Position numbers and translations under genes: made by a program. The notes under the pieces are model-generated. The model worked only from the letters and a program-made list of their open reading frames with translations. It was not told the DNA's origin and did no database searches. Source: Polaribacter sp. Hel_I_88 (GTDB lineage Bacteria > Bacteroidota > Bacteroidia > Flavobacteriales > Flavobacteriaceae). Taken from it: a DNA stretch of 64,000 nucleotides. Shown here piece by piece: positions 1 through 7,320 of this stretch (position 1 is its first letter; each line of letters opens with the position of its first letter). Location: contig NZ_JHZZ01000001.1 of assembly GCF_000687935.1 (NCBI RefSeq), positions 3,482,001-3,546,000 of the forward strand. The letters run 5' to 3'.

Positions 1-129
1 CATAAAAAATGGATTGACAAAAAGATGAAAGATTCAAAAACCAGAATTTCGGAACATAAAGATGCCTCAGGAACAACCACAACCTACTACTCTATCAAAG
101 AATATGATGTCTGGTTAGGTGGAAATTAA
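1..129 (+). CDS. C-terminal end of an unidentified protein (partial)
   Basis: Frame 1 is open from the window edge to the TAA at 127-129 and encodes 42 residues ending in DVWLGGN. The fragment is lysine-rich and polar (HKKWIDKKMKDSKT at its start) and has no recognisable motif. The gene begins outside the window, so family and function cannot be assigned. The reading frame itself is clear, but with so little sequence it is also possible that this is chance coding. Confidence 0.5.
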   Translation, partial: HKKWIDKKMKDSKTRISEHKDASGTTTTYYSIKEYDVWLGGN

Positions 130-277
130 TTTGAAAATTTTAAATCTTAAAAATATATGATAAATAGAAAAAATGAGATTTAAATAAAACTACAAACAAG
201 AAGTTTGTTGTTTTGAAATATTATAATTCAATAAGATTAATAAAGATTTTAGCGCTACTAATAATTTTAGTTTTAAA

Positions 278-619
278 ATGAATTCACTAAAAAGAGTATT
301 AAATTGCTTACGATTCAACAAAAAAAGGAATAAAATTGTAAAAAACGATGTTTTTGAGATTCCTTTTAATGAATGCAGTACAACTGCTATTCAAATTCCT
401 GACATACAAAATAAAACCTTTACTATTTCTAAATGGTTTGTAAAAGTTGGCGATTATATTGATAAAAATCAACTTATTTGTGAACTTGAAAGCAACTCGA
501 TTACTTTAGAGTTTGAAAGTTTACATGCTGGAAAATTGGTCTTTATAACACAATCAAAAGAAAAATTAAAAGCTGGAGATTTAATTTGTAAGATTGAGAA
601 AATGACAAAAATTAAATAA
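278..619 (+). CDS. Small biotin/lipoyl-like domain protein without the acceptor lysine
   Basis: A 113-residue protein. Residues about 38-108 follow the biotinyl/lipoyl carrier fold pattern: WFVKVGDYIDKNQLICELES, then FESLHAGKLVFI and KLKAGDLICKIE. In E2 lipoyl domains the tip of the hairpin reads ETDKA, where K carries lipoate; here it reads ESNSI, so residue 74 is serine and the domain cannot be lipoylated or biotinylated there. The first 25 residues are basic (RFNKKRNKIVK). No partner enzyme lies nearby. Similar carrier-like folds without the lysine occur in adaptor and membrane-fusion proteins. The fold call is good; the role is unknown. Confidence 0.7.
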   Translation: MNSLKRVLNCLRFNKKRNKIVKNDVFEIPFNECSTTAIQIPDIQNKTFTISKWFVKVGDYIDKNQLICELESNSITLEFESLHAGKLVFITQSKEKLKAGDLICKIEKMTKIK

Positions 620-663
620 TATTTTTTTAATTTAACTTATAATTTATCCTTTTAAAAACAGAG

Positions 664-695
664 AAATAGGAATTAAAAATTTGTAATTCCTATTT
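664..695 (+). terminator. Hairpin terminator after the lipoyl-like gene
   Basis: A perfect 12-bp inverted repeat, AAATAGGAATTA / TAATTCCTATTT, with an 8-base loop, about 45 bases after the stop codon of the lipoyl-like gene. The right arm ends in a short T run, fitting a Rho-independent terminator. Confidence 0.6.
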
Positions 696-750
696 TATAT
701 TTAGATTATCTATAATAAAAGTTATTATATTTTATGCTGTAAACAATTAG

Positions 751-897
751 GAAAAAGAAATATTTATCAATTATATTTTATCAATCTTCCAAGCTTCTTT
801 GTTTAGTCAAACCATAAAACAAAAGGATTCTCTAATCAATAAAATGTGTCTTGATTTAAAATATAACAAAATAGACTATTTAATTAAATACTTATAA
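751..897 (+). pseudogene. Possible remnant of a secreted protein gene (N-terminal part)
   Basis: The 620-984 gap has no full gene. Within it an open frame of 48 codons runs from just after a TAG (748-750) to TAA at 895-897. Its translation has a signal-peptide-like stretch (ILSIFQASLFSQT) followed by KDSLINKMCLDLKYN, which looks like the beginning of a small exported flavobacterial protein. There is no ATG or GTG; a TTG within the signal-like part is the only possible start, and the frame ends early. This suggests a decayed gene, but a chance reading of AT-rich DNA cannot be excluded. Confidence 0.25.
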
Positions 898-968
898 AAA
901 AACTTAATTCTACATTACTTTGAAATAGTAAGTTTTTAAAAAGAGTACTCCATCCTCATCAATTACCT

Positions 969-976
969 TAACTTTG
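969..976 (+). promoter_or_regulatory. TAnnTTTG -7 box before the FUSC gene
   Basis: TAACTTTG matches the Bacteroidota -7 consensus TAnnTTTG. Transcription would begin close to 983-985, which places the proposed TTG start at or near the first transcribed base; the mRNA would be nearly leaderless, or the second in-frame TTG at 997 is used. No clear -33 TTG box is seen at the usual distance. Confidence 0.4.
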
Positions 977-984
977 CAGACTAA

Positions 985-3246
985 TTGCAGAACACGTTGA
1001 AAAACAAATTTATAGAATTAAGACAATTTCTAAAAAAAACTGATTTCGATAGAGGAATTAAATTGGGCATCGCTATTGCAATTCCTTTTGCAATCTTATA
1101 TTTTTTGGGCTATACTGTATTTGCACCAGCAATTGCTGTGGGTGTACTTTTAAATTCTTCTGGAGATATTCCTGGAAGTAAAAAGCGTAAAATTAATGCT
1201 ATTCTTATTAGTATTGCTTTAACAACTGTGATTACTGCAACCATCTTATTTTTAAAGCCTTTTTTACCTTTTCTTTTATTTGCACTTGTGCTAATTTCAT
1301 TTTTAGTTTCCATTATTGCTGTGTATGGTTTTAGAGCGTCTTTAGTTTCTTTTTCTGGATTATTAGCTATGGTTATTTCTTTTGCAGTTCAAAAAGAAAC
1401 AACACAAGACATTTTTATCCAAGTTGCTTTTACTGCAATTGGTGGTTTTTGGTATTTAATTGTATCGCTTATAATTCAGCAATTGGCTCCAAAAAGGGAA
1501 CAAAATCAATTATTAGCAGATACACTTTCTCTTTTAGGATCATATTTAAAATTGAGAGCAAAATTATTGACAAAGAAAACTAAGAGAGATATAATATTTA
1601 AAGAAAAATTGGCGCTCCAAATTCAGATTAATGAGAAGCACGAAGTTTTAAGAGAAATATTATTAACTGCTAGAAAACGATCTGGAAGAAATCGTTTTGA
1701 AGAAAAACAGTTGCTTATTTTAGTTTCTACGATTAAAATATTCGAACTTATAGAAGCAGAACATTTAGATTATAATTTGATTGATGAAATTTTTGGAGAT
1801 CGTAAAAACTACTTAGAAGCTTCAAAAAATTTGAATAAAATTATGGGAAACCATCTGATTCTATTATCAGATTTATTACTTCAAAATAAAAAAATACCAA
1901 ATAAAGAACCCTTATTAATTGCCTTATCAAAAGCAAACGACTCCATTTTAAATTATATTGATACTTTTAAATTACCTGAAGCAAGAGAAGGAGCATTAAT
2001 CTTAAAAAACTTATACGATTATCAAGAGCAATTATTACAAGAAATTAGAACGATAAGAAGATTGATGGCAAATGTTCATGATGCTTCTAAGATATCTTTA
2101 AAAAGAGAAGATTCAAGTCAGTTTTTAACACTGCAAGAATATAGATGGAATGTTTTAACACAAAACTTGAGCCTAAATTCCAAAATGTTTAGACATTCTC
2201 TTCGATTTACCATTGCAATTCTCTTTACGTATCTATTAGGTTTTACGTTCGAAATCCAAAATGCTTATTGGATTATGTTAACTGTAGTTGTAATTATGAG
2301 ACCCAATTATGGTTTGACAAAAGAGCGTTCAAAAGATAGGGTTATTGGCACTTTTATTGGTGCTTTAATTGCTGTTTGTATTGTTTTACTCACTCAAAAT
2401 GAAATAGTATATGGTGTTTTAGCTTTTATTTCGTTGATTTTATCTTTTTCTTTAATTCAACAAAACTATAAATCTGCTGCTGTATTTGTAACTATTAGTA
2501 TCATTTTTTTGTATTCATTAATTAATCCAAATGCTTTTGAAGTAATTCAATATCGAATTTTAGATACGGTTATTGGAGCTATTATTGCTTTGGTTGCCAA
2601 CTATTTAATTCTACCAACTTGGGAAGCTGATAATTTAAGACAGGTTCTTTTAAATGCTGTGCAAATGAACAAGAAATACCTTTTAGCAACTCAGGTATTG
2701 TATGAAGATGCAACAGCACAAAAGTTTTCTTATAATTTAGCGAGAAAAGAAGACTTTCTTGCAGTGAGTAATTTAAACGCTTCTTTTCAGAGATTGACTC
2801 AAGATCCTAAATCAAAACAAAAAGAATACCAATTAATTTATGAGATTGTTACCATCAATCAAACTATGATTTCTGCAATAGCAGCTATTGGTAATTTTAT
2901 CATCAATCATAAAACAACACCAGCATCAGAAGATTTTAAAAAACTAATTAATAAGATTTATGAAAATTTACAGCTGTCTGCTGATATTTTAGAAAACAAT
3001 CAAATTGATGAAGATGCTTACACAGCAAAAAATGAAAATGCACGAGATAATTTATTTGATACTTATAAAAAACTATCAAATTTAAGAGATGAAAATATTA
3101 AAAAAGGGAATACGAAATTAGATACAGAAACGTTGCATCAACTTCAAGAAGCCTATTTAATCTCGAATCATTTAAATTGGTTAAAATCACTTTCCAAAAG
3201 TTTACAAAAAGCGATAGAAAGATACAATTCTATTGTTTTGGAATAA
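985..3246 (+). CDS. FUSC-family inner-membrane protein (YccS/YhfK-like)
   Basis: A 753-residue integral membrane protein. An N-terminal block of hydrophobic helices (about residues 25-165) is followed by a long cytoplasmic stretch (170-400), then a second membrane block (about 405-545; HSLRFTIAILFTYLLGF, AYWIMLTVVVIMRPNYG) typical of the FUSC-like domain, and a helical cytoplasmic tail. This is the two-block arrangement of YccS/YhfK and of aromatic-acid exporters such as AaeB. The substrate is unknown; family members are linked to efflux of aromatic acids. The start is TTG at 985 or 997, since the first in-frame ATG lies well inside the first membrane block. It ends at a bidirectional terminator facing the next gene. 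Confidence 0.85.
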   Translation: MQNTLKNKFIELRQFLKKTDFDRGIKLGIAIAIPFAILYFLGYTVFAPAIAVGVLLNSSGDIPGSKKRKINAILISIALTTVITATILFLKPFLPFLLFALVLISFLVSIIAVYGFRASLVSFSGLLAMVISFAVQKETTQDIFIQVAFTAIGGFWYLIVSLIIQQLAPKREQNQLLADTLSLLGSYLKLRAKLLTKKTKRDIIFKEKLALQIQINEKHEVLREILLTARKRSGRNRFEEKQLLILVSTIKIFELIEAEHLDYNLIDEIFGDRKNYLEASKNLNKIMGNHLILLSDLLLQNKKIPNKEPLLIALSKANDSILNYIDTFKLPEAREGALILKNLYDYQEQLLQEIRTIRRLMANVHDASKISLKREDSSQFLTLQEYRWNVLTQNLSLNSKMFRHSLRFTIAILFTYLLGFTFEIQNAYWIMLTVVVIMRPNYGLTKERSKDRVIGTFIGALIAVCIVLLTQNEIVYGVLAFISLILSFSLIQQNYKSAAVFVTISIIFLYSLINPNAFEVIQYRILDTVIGAIIALVANYLILPTWEADNLRQVLLNAVQMNKKYLLATQVLYEDATAQKFSYNLARKEDFLAVSNLNASFQRLTQDPKSKQKEYQLIYEIVTINQTMISAIAAIGNFIINHKTTPASEDFKKLINKIYENLQLSADILENNQIDEDAYTAKNENARDNLFDTYKKLSNLRDENIKKGNTKLDTETLHQLQEAYLISNHLNWLKSLSKSLQKAIERYNSIVLE

Positions 3247-3258
3247 TTTGAATCAAAA

Positions 3259-3290
3259 AAAAATAGCTCTGAAAATTCAGAGCTATTTTT
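3259..3290. terminator. Bidirectional terminator between convergent genes
   Basis: A 15-bp perfect inverted repeat, AAAAATAGCTCTGAA / TTCAGAGCTATTTTT, separated by two bases. It lies between the FUSC gene and the convergent 94-residue gene and has A and T runs on both sides, so it can work in either direction. Confidence 0.75.
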
Positions 3291-3311
3291 ATATATCATA
3301 TTTATGATGAT

Positions 3312-3596
3312 TTAGTCTTCATCATCCTCATCAGGTAAATTTGCATCAAAATCGTCATTATCTTCAAAGAAGTCTTCATCATCTGCATATTCTTCCATAG
3401 CGTTTTCTAAACGCTCACTAATTTTTACTAAGTAAATAGTGTCTTCAGTTTTAACTTCTATAGCTTTTACAGTATCACCTTTTGCGTTTTTAAAGGAGAT
3501 AACATCACTATAATCATATCCATCAGGATATTTTTCAATTAACATATCTAATATGTCCGTTGTTAATTTTGCGTATTCTACGATTATTCTTTTCAT
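3312..3596 (-). CDS. Conserved small acidic protein of unknown function
   Basis: A 94-residue protein. The N-terminal two thirds look folded (MKRIIVEYAKLTTDILDML, then DTVKAIEVKTEDTIYLVKIS); the last 25 residues are almost all D and E (DDEDFFEDNDDFDANLPDED). From memory, similar proteins occur across flavobacteria and some carry an unsupported primase label; nothing here shows a primase motif. It is the last gene of the minus-strand group that begins with the arginine decarboxylase gene, but a 98-base gap containing a strong hairpin repeat separates it from the deoxyhypusine synthase-like gene, so it may be transcribed separately. Confidence 0.75.
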   Translation of the reverse strand: MKRIIVEYAKLTTDILDMLIEKYPDGYDYSDVISFKNAKGDTVKAIEVKTEDTIYLVKISERLENAMEEYADDEDFFEDNDDFDANLPDEDDED

Positions 3597-3612
3597 TTTT
3601 TTATATTTTTCT

Positions 3613-3690
3613 GTGTCTCCTTGAGCGCAGTCGAAAGGTCTTTTTAAAAACTTATAGTTAAATAAGTTCTCGACTGCGCTCGAACAGACA
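3613..3690. repeat. Long inverted repeat with GAGCGCAGTCGA / TCGACTGCGCTC arms
   Basis: A perfect 12-bp inverted repeat at 3623-3634 and 3670-3681, with an inner AACTTAT/ATAAGTT pair (3649-3655 and 3662-3668), so the whole block can fold as one long hairpin. The outer flanks also match loosely (GTCTCC and ACAGAC). The GAGCG(C/A)AGTCGA core recurs at 30514-30529, and the GTTCTCGA...TCGAAC edge recurs at 4693-4738. It is a dispersed intergenic element that may also act as a terminator or stabiliser. Confidence 0.7.
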
Positions 3691-3694
3691 GCAA

Positions 3695-4663
3695 TTACAT
3701 TTCTAAAAGGTAAGCAAATATTAAAGGTGCTACAATAGTTGCATCACTTTCAATGATAAACTTTGGTGTGTTAATATCTAATTTTCCCCAAGTAATTTTT
3801 TCGTTAGGAACTGCTCCTGAATACGAACCATAACTTGTAGTAGAATCTGAAATCTGACAGAAATAACTCCAAAAAGGTGTATCTGTTCTTTCCATATCTT
3901 GGTATAACATTGGTACTACACAAATTGGGAAATCTCCTGCAATTCCTCCTCCTATTTGGAAAAATCCAATTCCATTTTGAGAATTCTCTGTATACCAATC
4001 AGCTAAAAATGTCATGTATTCAATTCCTGATTTCATGGTAGTTGCTTTCAACTCACCTTTCATTACATACGAAGCAAAAATGTTACCCATTGTAGAATCT
4101 TCCCAACCTGGACAAATTATGGGTAGGTTTTTTTCTGCTGCTGCATACATCCAAGAATCTTTGATATCTATTTCATAATACTGCTCTAAAACTCCAGATA
4201 ACAATAATTTGTACATGTATTCATGTGGCAAATAACGTTCTCCATTTGCTTCTGCATCTTTCCATATTTTCACAATATGTTCTTGAATTCTTCTAAAAGC
4301 TTCTTCTTCAGGAATACAAGTGTCTGTAACTCTGTTTAAGCCTTTCTCTAATAAATCCCACTCATCTTGAGGTGTTAAATCTCTATAATTAGGCACTCTC
4401 TTATAATGAGAATGTGCTACTAAATTCATTACATCTTCTTCTAAATTTGCGCCTGTACAAGAAATAATTTGCACTTTATCTTTGCGAATCATTTCTGCAA
4501 AAATCTTTCCTAATTCTGCTGTACTCATAGCACCAGCTAAAGAAACTAACATTTTGTTTCCTTTTTTTAGCTGTTCTTCATACCCTTTTGCTGCATCAAC
4601 CAAAGCTGCTGCATTAAAGTGTAAAAAGTACTTTTCAATAAAATTTGTAATTGGTTTACTCAT
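3695..4663 (-). CDS. Deoxyhypusine synthase-like enzyme, probable homospermidine synthase
   Basis: A 322-residue NAD-dependent aminobutyltransferase of the deoxyhypusine synthase family. Visible family features are CTGANLEEDVMN (NAD site region), ICPGWEDSTMGN, IGFFQIGGGIAGDFP and the catalytic-lysine block ITWGKL (Lys294), matching the WGK lysine that forms the enzyme-butylimine intermediate in eukaryotic enzymes. Bacteria have no eIF5A, so deoxyhypusine formation is unlikely; bacterial relatives can move the aminobutyl group to putrescine, giving homospermidine, which is known as a main polyamine of flavobacteria. The genes for making putrescine (decarboxylase and agmatinase) lie upstream on the same strand, which supports this role. 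The family call is firm; the substrate is inferred. Confidence 0.85.
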   Translation of the reverse strand: MSKPITNFIEKYFLHFNAAALVDAAKGYEEQLKKGNKMLVSLAGAMSTAELGKIFAEMIRKDKVQIISCTGANLEEDVMNLVAHSHYKRVPNYRDLTPQDEWDLLEKGLNRVTDTCIPEEEAFRRIQEHIVKIWKDAEANGERYLPHEYMYKLLLSGVLEQYYEIDIKDSWMYAAAEKNLPIICPGWEDSTMGNIFASYVMKGELKATTMKSGIEYMTFLADWYTENSQNGIGFFQIGGGIAGDFPICVVPMLYQDMERTDTPFWSYFCQISDSTTSYGSYSGAVPNEKITWGKLDINTPKFIIESDATIVAPLIFAYLLEM

Positions 4664-4692
4664 GTTTTTTGTTTTCGATTAAAATTTTAAAA

Positions 4693-4738
4693 TGTTCTCG
4701 ATACAATTTTTCAAAAAGAAAAATCACTCGAACTGACA
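4693..4738. repeat. Intergenic inverted repeat (GTTCTCGA...TCGAACTGACA type)
   Basis: The left arm (4693-4712, starting TGTTCTCGATAC) and the right arm (4718-4738, ending CACTCGAACTGACA) pair through GAAAAAT and TCGA blocks. The ends resemble those of the 3613-3690 repeat (GTTCTCGACTG... and CTCGAACAGACA), so both belong to one family of dispersed flavobacterial hairpins. It fills most of the 94-base gap between two genes of the polyamine group. Confidence 0.6.
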
Positions 4739-4757
4739 TCTTCGTTTTAATTTATAA

Positions 4758-6290
4758 TTATTTTTTTGATACTTTCATAACATTAAAAATATCGGTTCGT
4801 CTGTCTTTCAAATTTCGTACACTTCCAAACTGATTTAAATCTTTTAATAAGTCTAAATCTACATCAGCAATTAAAATCATTTCTGTATTTGTGGTTGCCT
4901 CTGCTTTTATTCCATTTGCTGGAAAAGAAAAGTCGCAAGGTGTAAATACCATAGATTGCGCATACTGAATATCCATATTATTTACTTTTGGTAAATTACC
5001 AACACTTCCTGCAATTGCCACATAACACTCGTTTTCAATAGCTCTTGCTTGTGCACAATGCCTTACTCTTGAGTAGCCATTTTGAGTATCTGTTAAAAAA
5101 GGAATAAATAAAATATCCATACCTTCATCTGCTAAAAGCCTACTTAATTCTGGGAACTCTGAATCGTAACAAATTAAAACACCTATTTTACCACAATCTG
5201 TGTCGAATGTTTTCAACTCATTTCCACCTTGCATTCCCCATATTTTTGCTTCATCTGGAGTTACATGTAGTTTTTCATAGCGTTCTTTTGTACCATCTCT
5301 TTTACAAATATAACCAACATTATAGAGTAAGTCTCCTTTAATTTCTGGCATACTACCAGTAATAATGTTGATATTGTAAGAAATTGCCAATTTAGAAAAA
5401 CGATCTACCACTTCTGGTGTAAATTTCGCCAACTCTCTAATAGCTTGCGATTCTGGCAAATGATTGAACTCTGCCATTAAAGGCGCGTTAAAAAACTCAG
5501 GAAATAATGCAAAATCCGATCTGTAAGCAGATACAGAATCTACAAAAAACTCAGCTTGTTCCATCAATTCGTCCAAATCTTTGTACAAACGCATTTGCCA
5601 TTGAATTAATCCTAAACGAACCACAGTTTTTTTAGTGGCTGCCTTTTTAGATTTCTTCTGATAATAAATATTATCCCATTCTAACAGAACTGCGAATTCG
5701 CCCGAATTTGCATCACCTTCTAAATATCCTTTTAAAATTTTAGACGGATGAAAATCATTAGAAATCTGGAAATTTAAAACAGGATCGTAAATTTCTTTAC
5801 GTTTTACGCGTTCTAAATATTCTTTAGGTGATATTTCTGCAGCAAACTTATGATAGTTTGGCATTCTACCTCCAAAAACAATTCCTTTTAAATTTAGGGT
5901 TTCACAAATTTCTTTTCGGTAATCGTATAAACGCCTTCCTAAACGTAAACCTCTAAATTCTTTTTTAATAAAAACATCTATTCCATATAAAACATCTCCT
6001 TCTGCATCATGTGTGCTAAAGGTAAAATTTCCTGTAATATCTTCATAAGTATGCGTTTCATCAAAACTGTCATAATCAACCATAATTGACAAAGCACAAC
6101 CTGCTAATTGTCCGTTAATTTTTATAACAATCTGACCTTCAGGAAATTTTGTAATTAAAGATTGTATTTGAGATTCTTCCCAATAGGTATTTTCCATACT
6201 GGTGTAAATCTCAATCATTGCTTGTTTTAACTCTTGATAATCATCAATAGTTAAATATTGCAATTCTATATTTTCAATTGTTTTTATCAT
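4758..6290 (-). CDS. GNAT acetyltransferase-nitrilase fusion protein
   Basis: A 510-residue two-domain protein. Residues about 8-165 form a GNAT acyltransferase domain (FRGLRLGRRLYDYR is the acyl-CoA-binding loop). Residues about 223-500 form a carbon-nitrogen hydrolase domain with the nitrilase triad: Glu265 in FPEFF, Lys340 in YEKLH and Cys374 in LICYDSEFPE. It would hydrolyse an amide or nitrile-type C-N bond. In this gene group a carbamoylputrescine- or acyl-polyamine-related substrate is attractive but unproven. The start lies 10 bases after the agmatinase stop codon, so the two genes are very probably co-transcribed. Both domains look complete. Confidence 0.85.
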   Translation of the reverse strand: MIKTIENIELQYLTIDDYQELKQAMIEIYTSMENTYWEESQIQSLITKFPEGQIVIKINGQLAGCALSIMVDYDSFDETHTYEDITGNFTFSTHDAEGDVLYGIDVFIKKEFRGLRLGRRLYDYRKEICETLNLKGIVFGGRMPNYHKFAAEISPKEYLERVKRKEIYDPVLNFQISNDFHPSKILKGYLEGDANSGEFAVLLEWDNIYYQKKSKKAATKKTVVRLGLIQWQMRLYKDLDELMEQAEFFVDSVSAYRSDFALFPEFFNAPLMAEFNHLPESQAIRELAKFTPEVVDRFSKLAISYNINIITGSMPEIKGDLLYNVGYICKRDGTKERYEKLHVTPDEAKIWGMQGGNELKTFDTDCGKIGVLICYDSEFPELSRLLADEGMDILFIPFLTDTQNGYSRVRHCAQARAIENECYVAIAGSVGNLPKVNNMDIQYAQSMVFTPCDFSFPANGIKAEATTNTEMILIADVDLDLLKDLNQFGSVRNLKDRRTDIFNVMKVSKK

Positions 6291-6300
6291 TTATAATTGA

Positions 6301-7245
6301 CTAAAAATCGTCATCATCATTTTTAAATTTCGATAATTTGCTGAATGGATTATCATTAGTATTATCATCTGTATTATCATAAGAATCATCATTAGAAGCA
6401 AACTTATAACTCAACATTTTGTAGAATAATTTTGCCGCTAAAAAATCCGATGATTTTTCATTTTCGTTTGGACATAATTCAACCATATCAAAACCAACCA
6501 CGTTTTTTTGTTCAAAAACTGTCTTTAAGAATTCTAAAGTTTCATAATAGAATAATCCACCTGGTTCTGGAGTTCCTGTAGATGGCATAATTGATGGATC
6601 CAAAGCATCTAAATCGAAGGTAATAAATACGTTTGTACTTAATTGATCTACAACATCATCCATCCAACCTTCATTTACAGCCATGTCATGAGCAAAGAAA
6701 ACTTTGTCTAAATTCATATTTCTTTTTTCAGAAATATCCATGCTTCTAATACCAACTTGTACTAAATTAGTTGTAGAATTTGCTTCATATACTGCACAAG
6801 CATGGTTGCATTTAGAACCATCATATTCTTTACGTAAATCTGCATGCGCATCTATATGCAACACTGTTAAATCACTAAAACATTCGTTAAATGCTCTAAT
6901 AGTTCCAATAGAAATTGAATGCTCACCACCAAAAACAGTTACAAATTTGTTTCTGTTGATGTACTTTTTTGTTTCCTGATGCACAGCTTCTACCATTGCT
7001 TCTGGAGAAGAATTTTCTGTAACTGGTTCAGATAAATAAACACCTTCTTTGTAAACTTCAGAATCGGTTTCTATATCATACAGTTCCATATTTTCAGAAG
7101 CATCTAAAAATGCTTTTGGCCCTTTATCAGAACCTTTTTGCCAAGTACTTGTTCCATCATAAGGAACAGGAATAATTACAATTTTTGATGTTGATAGGTT
7201 TCCAAATTCCTGTGGAATGCCTGCATACGTTTTATTGGTTGCCAT
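6301..7245 (-). CDS. speB: Agmatinase / arginase-family ureohydrolase
   Basis: A 314-residue ureohydrolase. The dimanganese site is complete: GGEHS (His109), DAHAD (Asp132, His134, Asp136) and FDLDALDP (Asp211, Asp213), followed by TGTPEPGG. The expected reaction is agmatine to putrescine plus urea. The gene directly upstream encodes arginine decarboxylase, which makes agmatine, and this is the basis for choosing agmatinase over arginase. The last 30 residues are a low-complexity acidic tail rich in D and N that the catalytic fold does not need. Start ATG at 7245; the CAAGGAGTTT palindrome lies between it and the decarboxylase gene. Confidence 0.88.
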   Translation of the reverse strand: MATNKTYAGIPQEFGNLSTSKIVIIPVPYDGTSTWQKGSDKGPKAFLDASENMELYDIETDSEVYKEGVYLSEPVTENSSPEAMVEAVHQETKKYINRNKFVTVFGGEHSISIGTIRAFNECFSDLTVLHIDAHADLRKEYDGSKCNHACAVYEANSTTNLVQVGIRSMDISEKRNMNLDKVFFAHDMAVNEGWMDDVVDQLSTNVFITFDLDALDPSIMPSTGTPEPGGLFYYETLEFLKTVFEQKNVVGFDMVELCPNENEKSSDFLAAKLFYKMLSYKFASNDDSYDNTDDNTNDNPFSKLSKFKNDDDDF

Positions 7246-7269
7246 TTTTAAAAATTTGTTTTTTTTTTA

Positions 7270-7289
7270 CAAGGAGTTTAAACCCCTTG
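7270..7289. repeat. Dispersed palindrome, copy 1 (CAAGGAGTTT / AAACCCCTTG)
   Basis: A 20-bp near-perfect palindrome (one mismatch) in the 75-base gap between the decarboxylase and agmatinase genes. Further copies lie at 11251-11270, 30392-30411 and 50072-50091, always between genes. Confidence 0.8.
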
Positions 7290-7320
7290 CTTTGTTGTGG
7301 TGTTTTTATATATTTTTTTG

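Noticed and set aside
3695..4663. Reading the deoxyhypusine synthase-like protein as a true eIF5A-modifying enzyme
   Set aside because: Bacteria lack eIF5A; the polyamine neighbours suggest a small-molecule acceptor.
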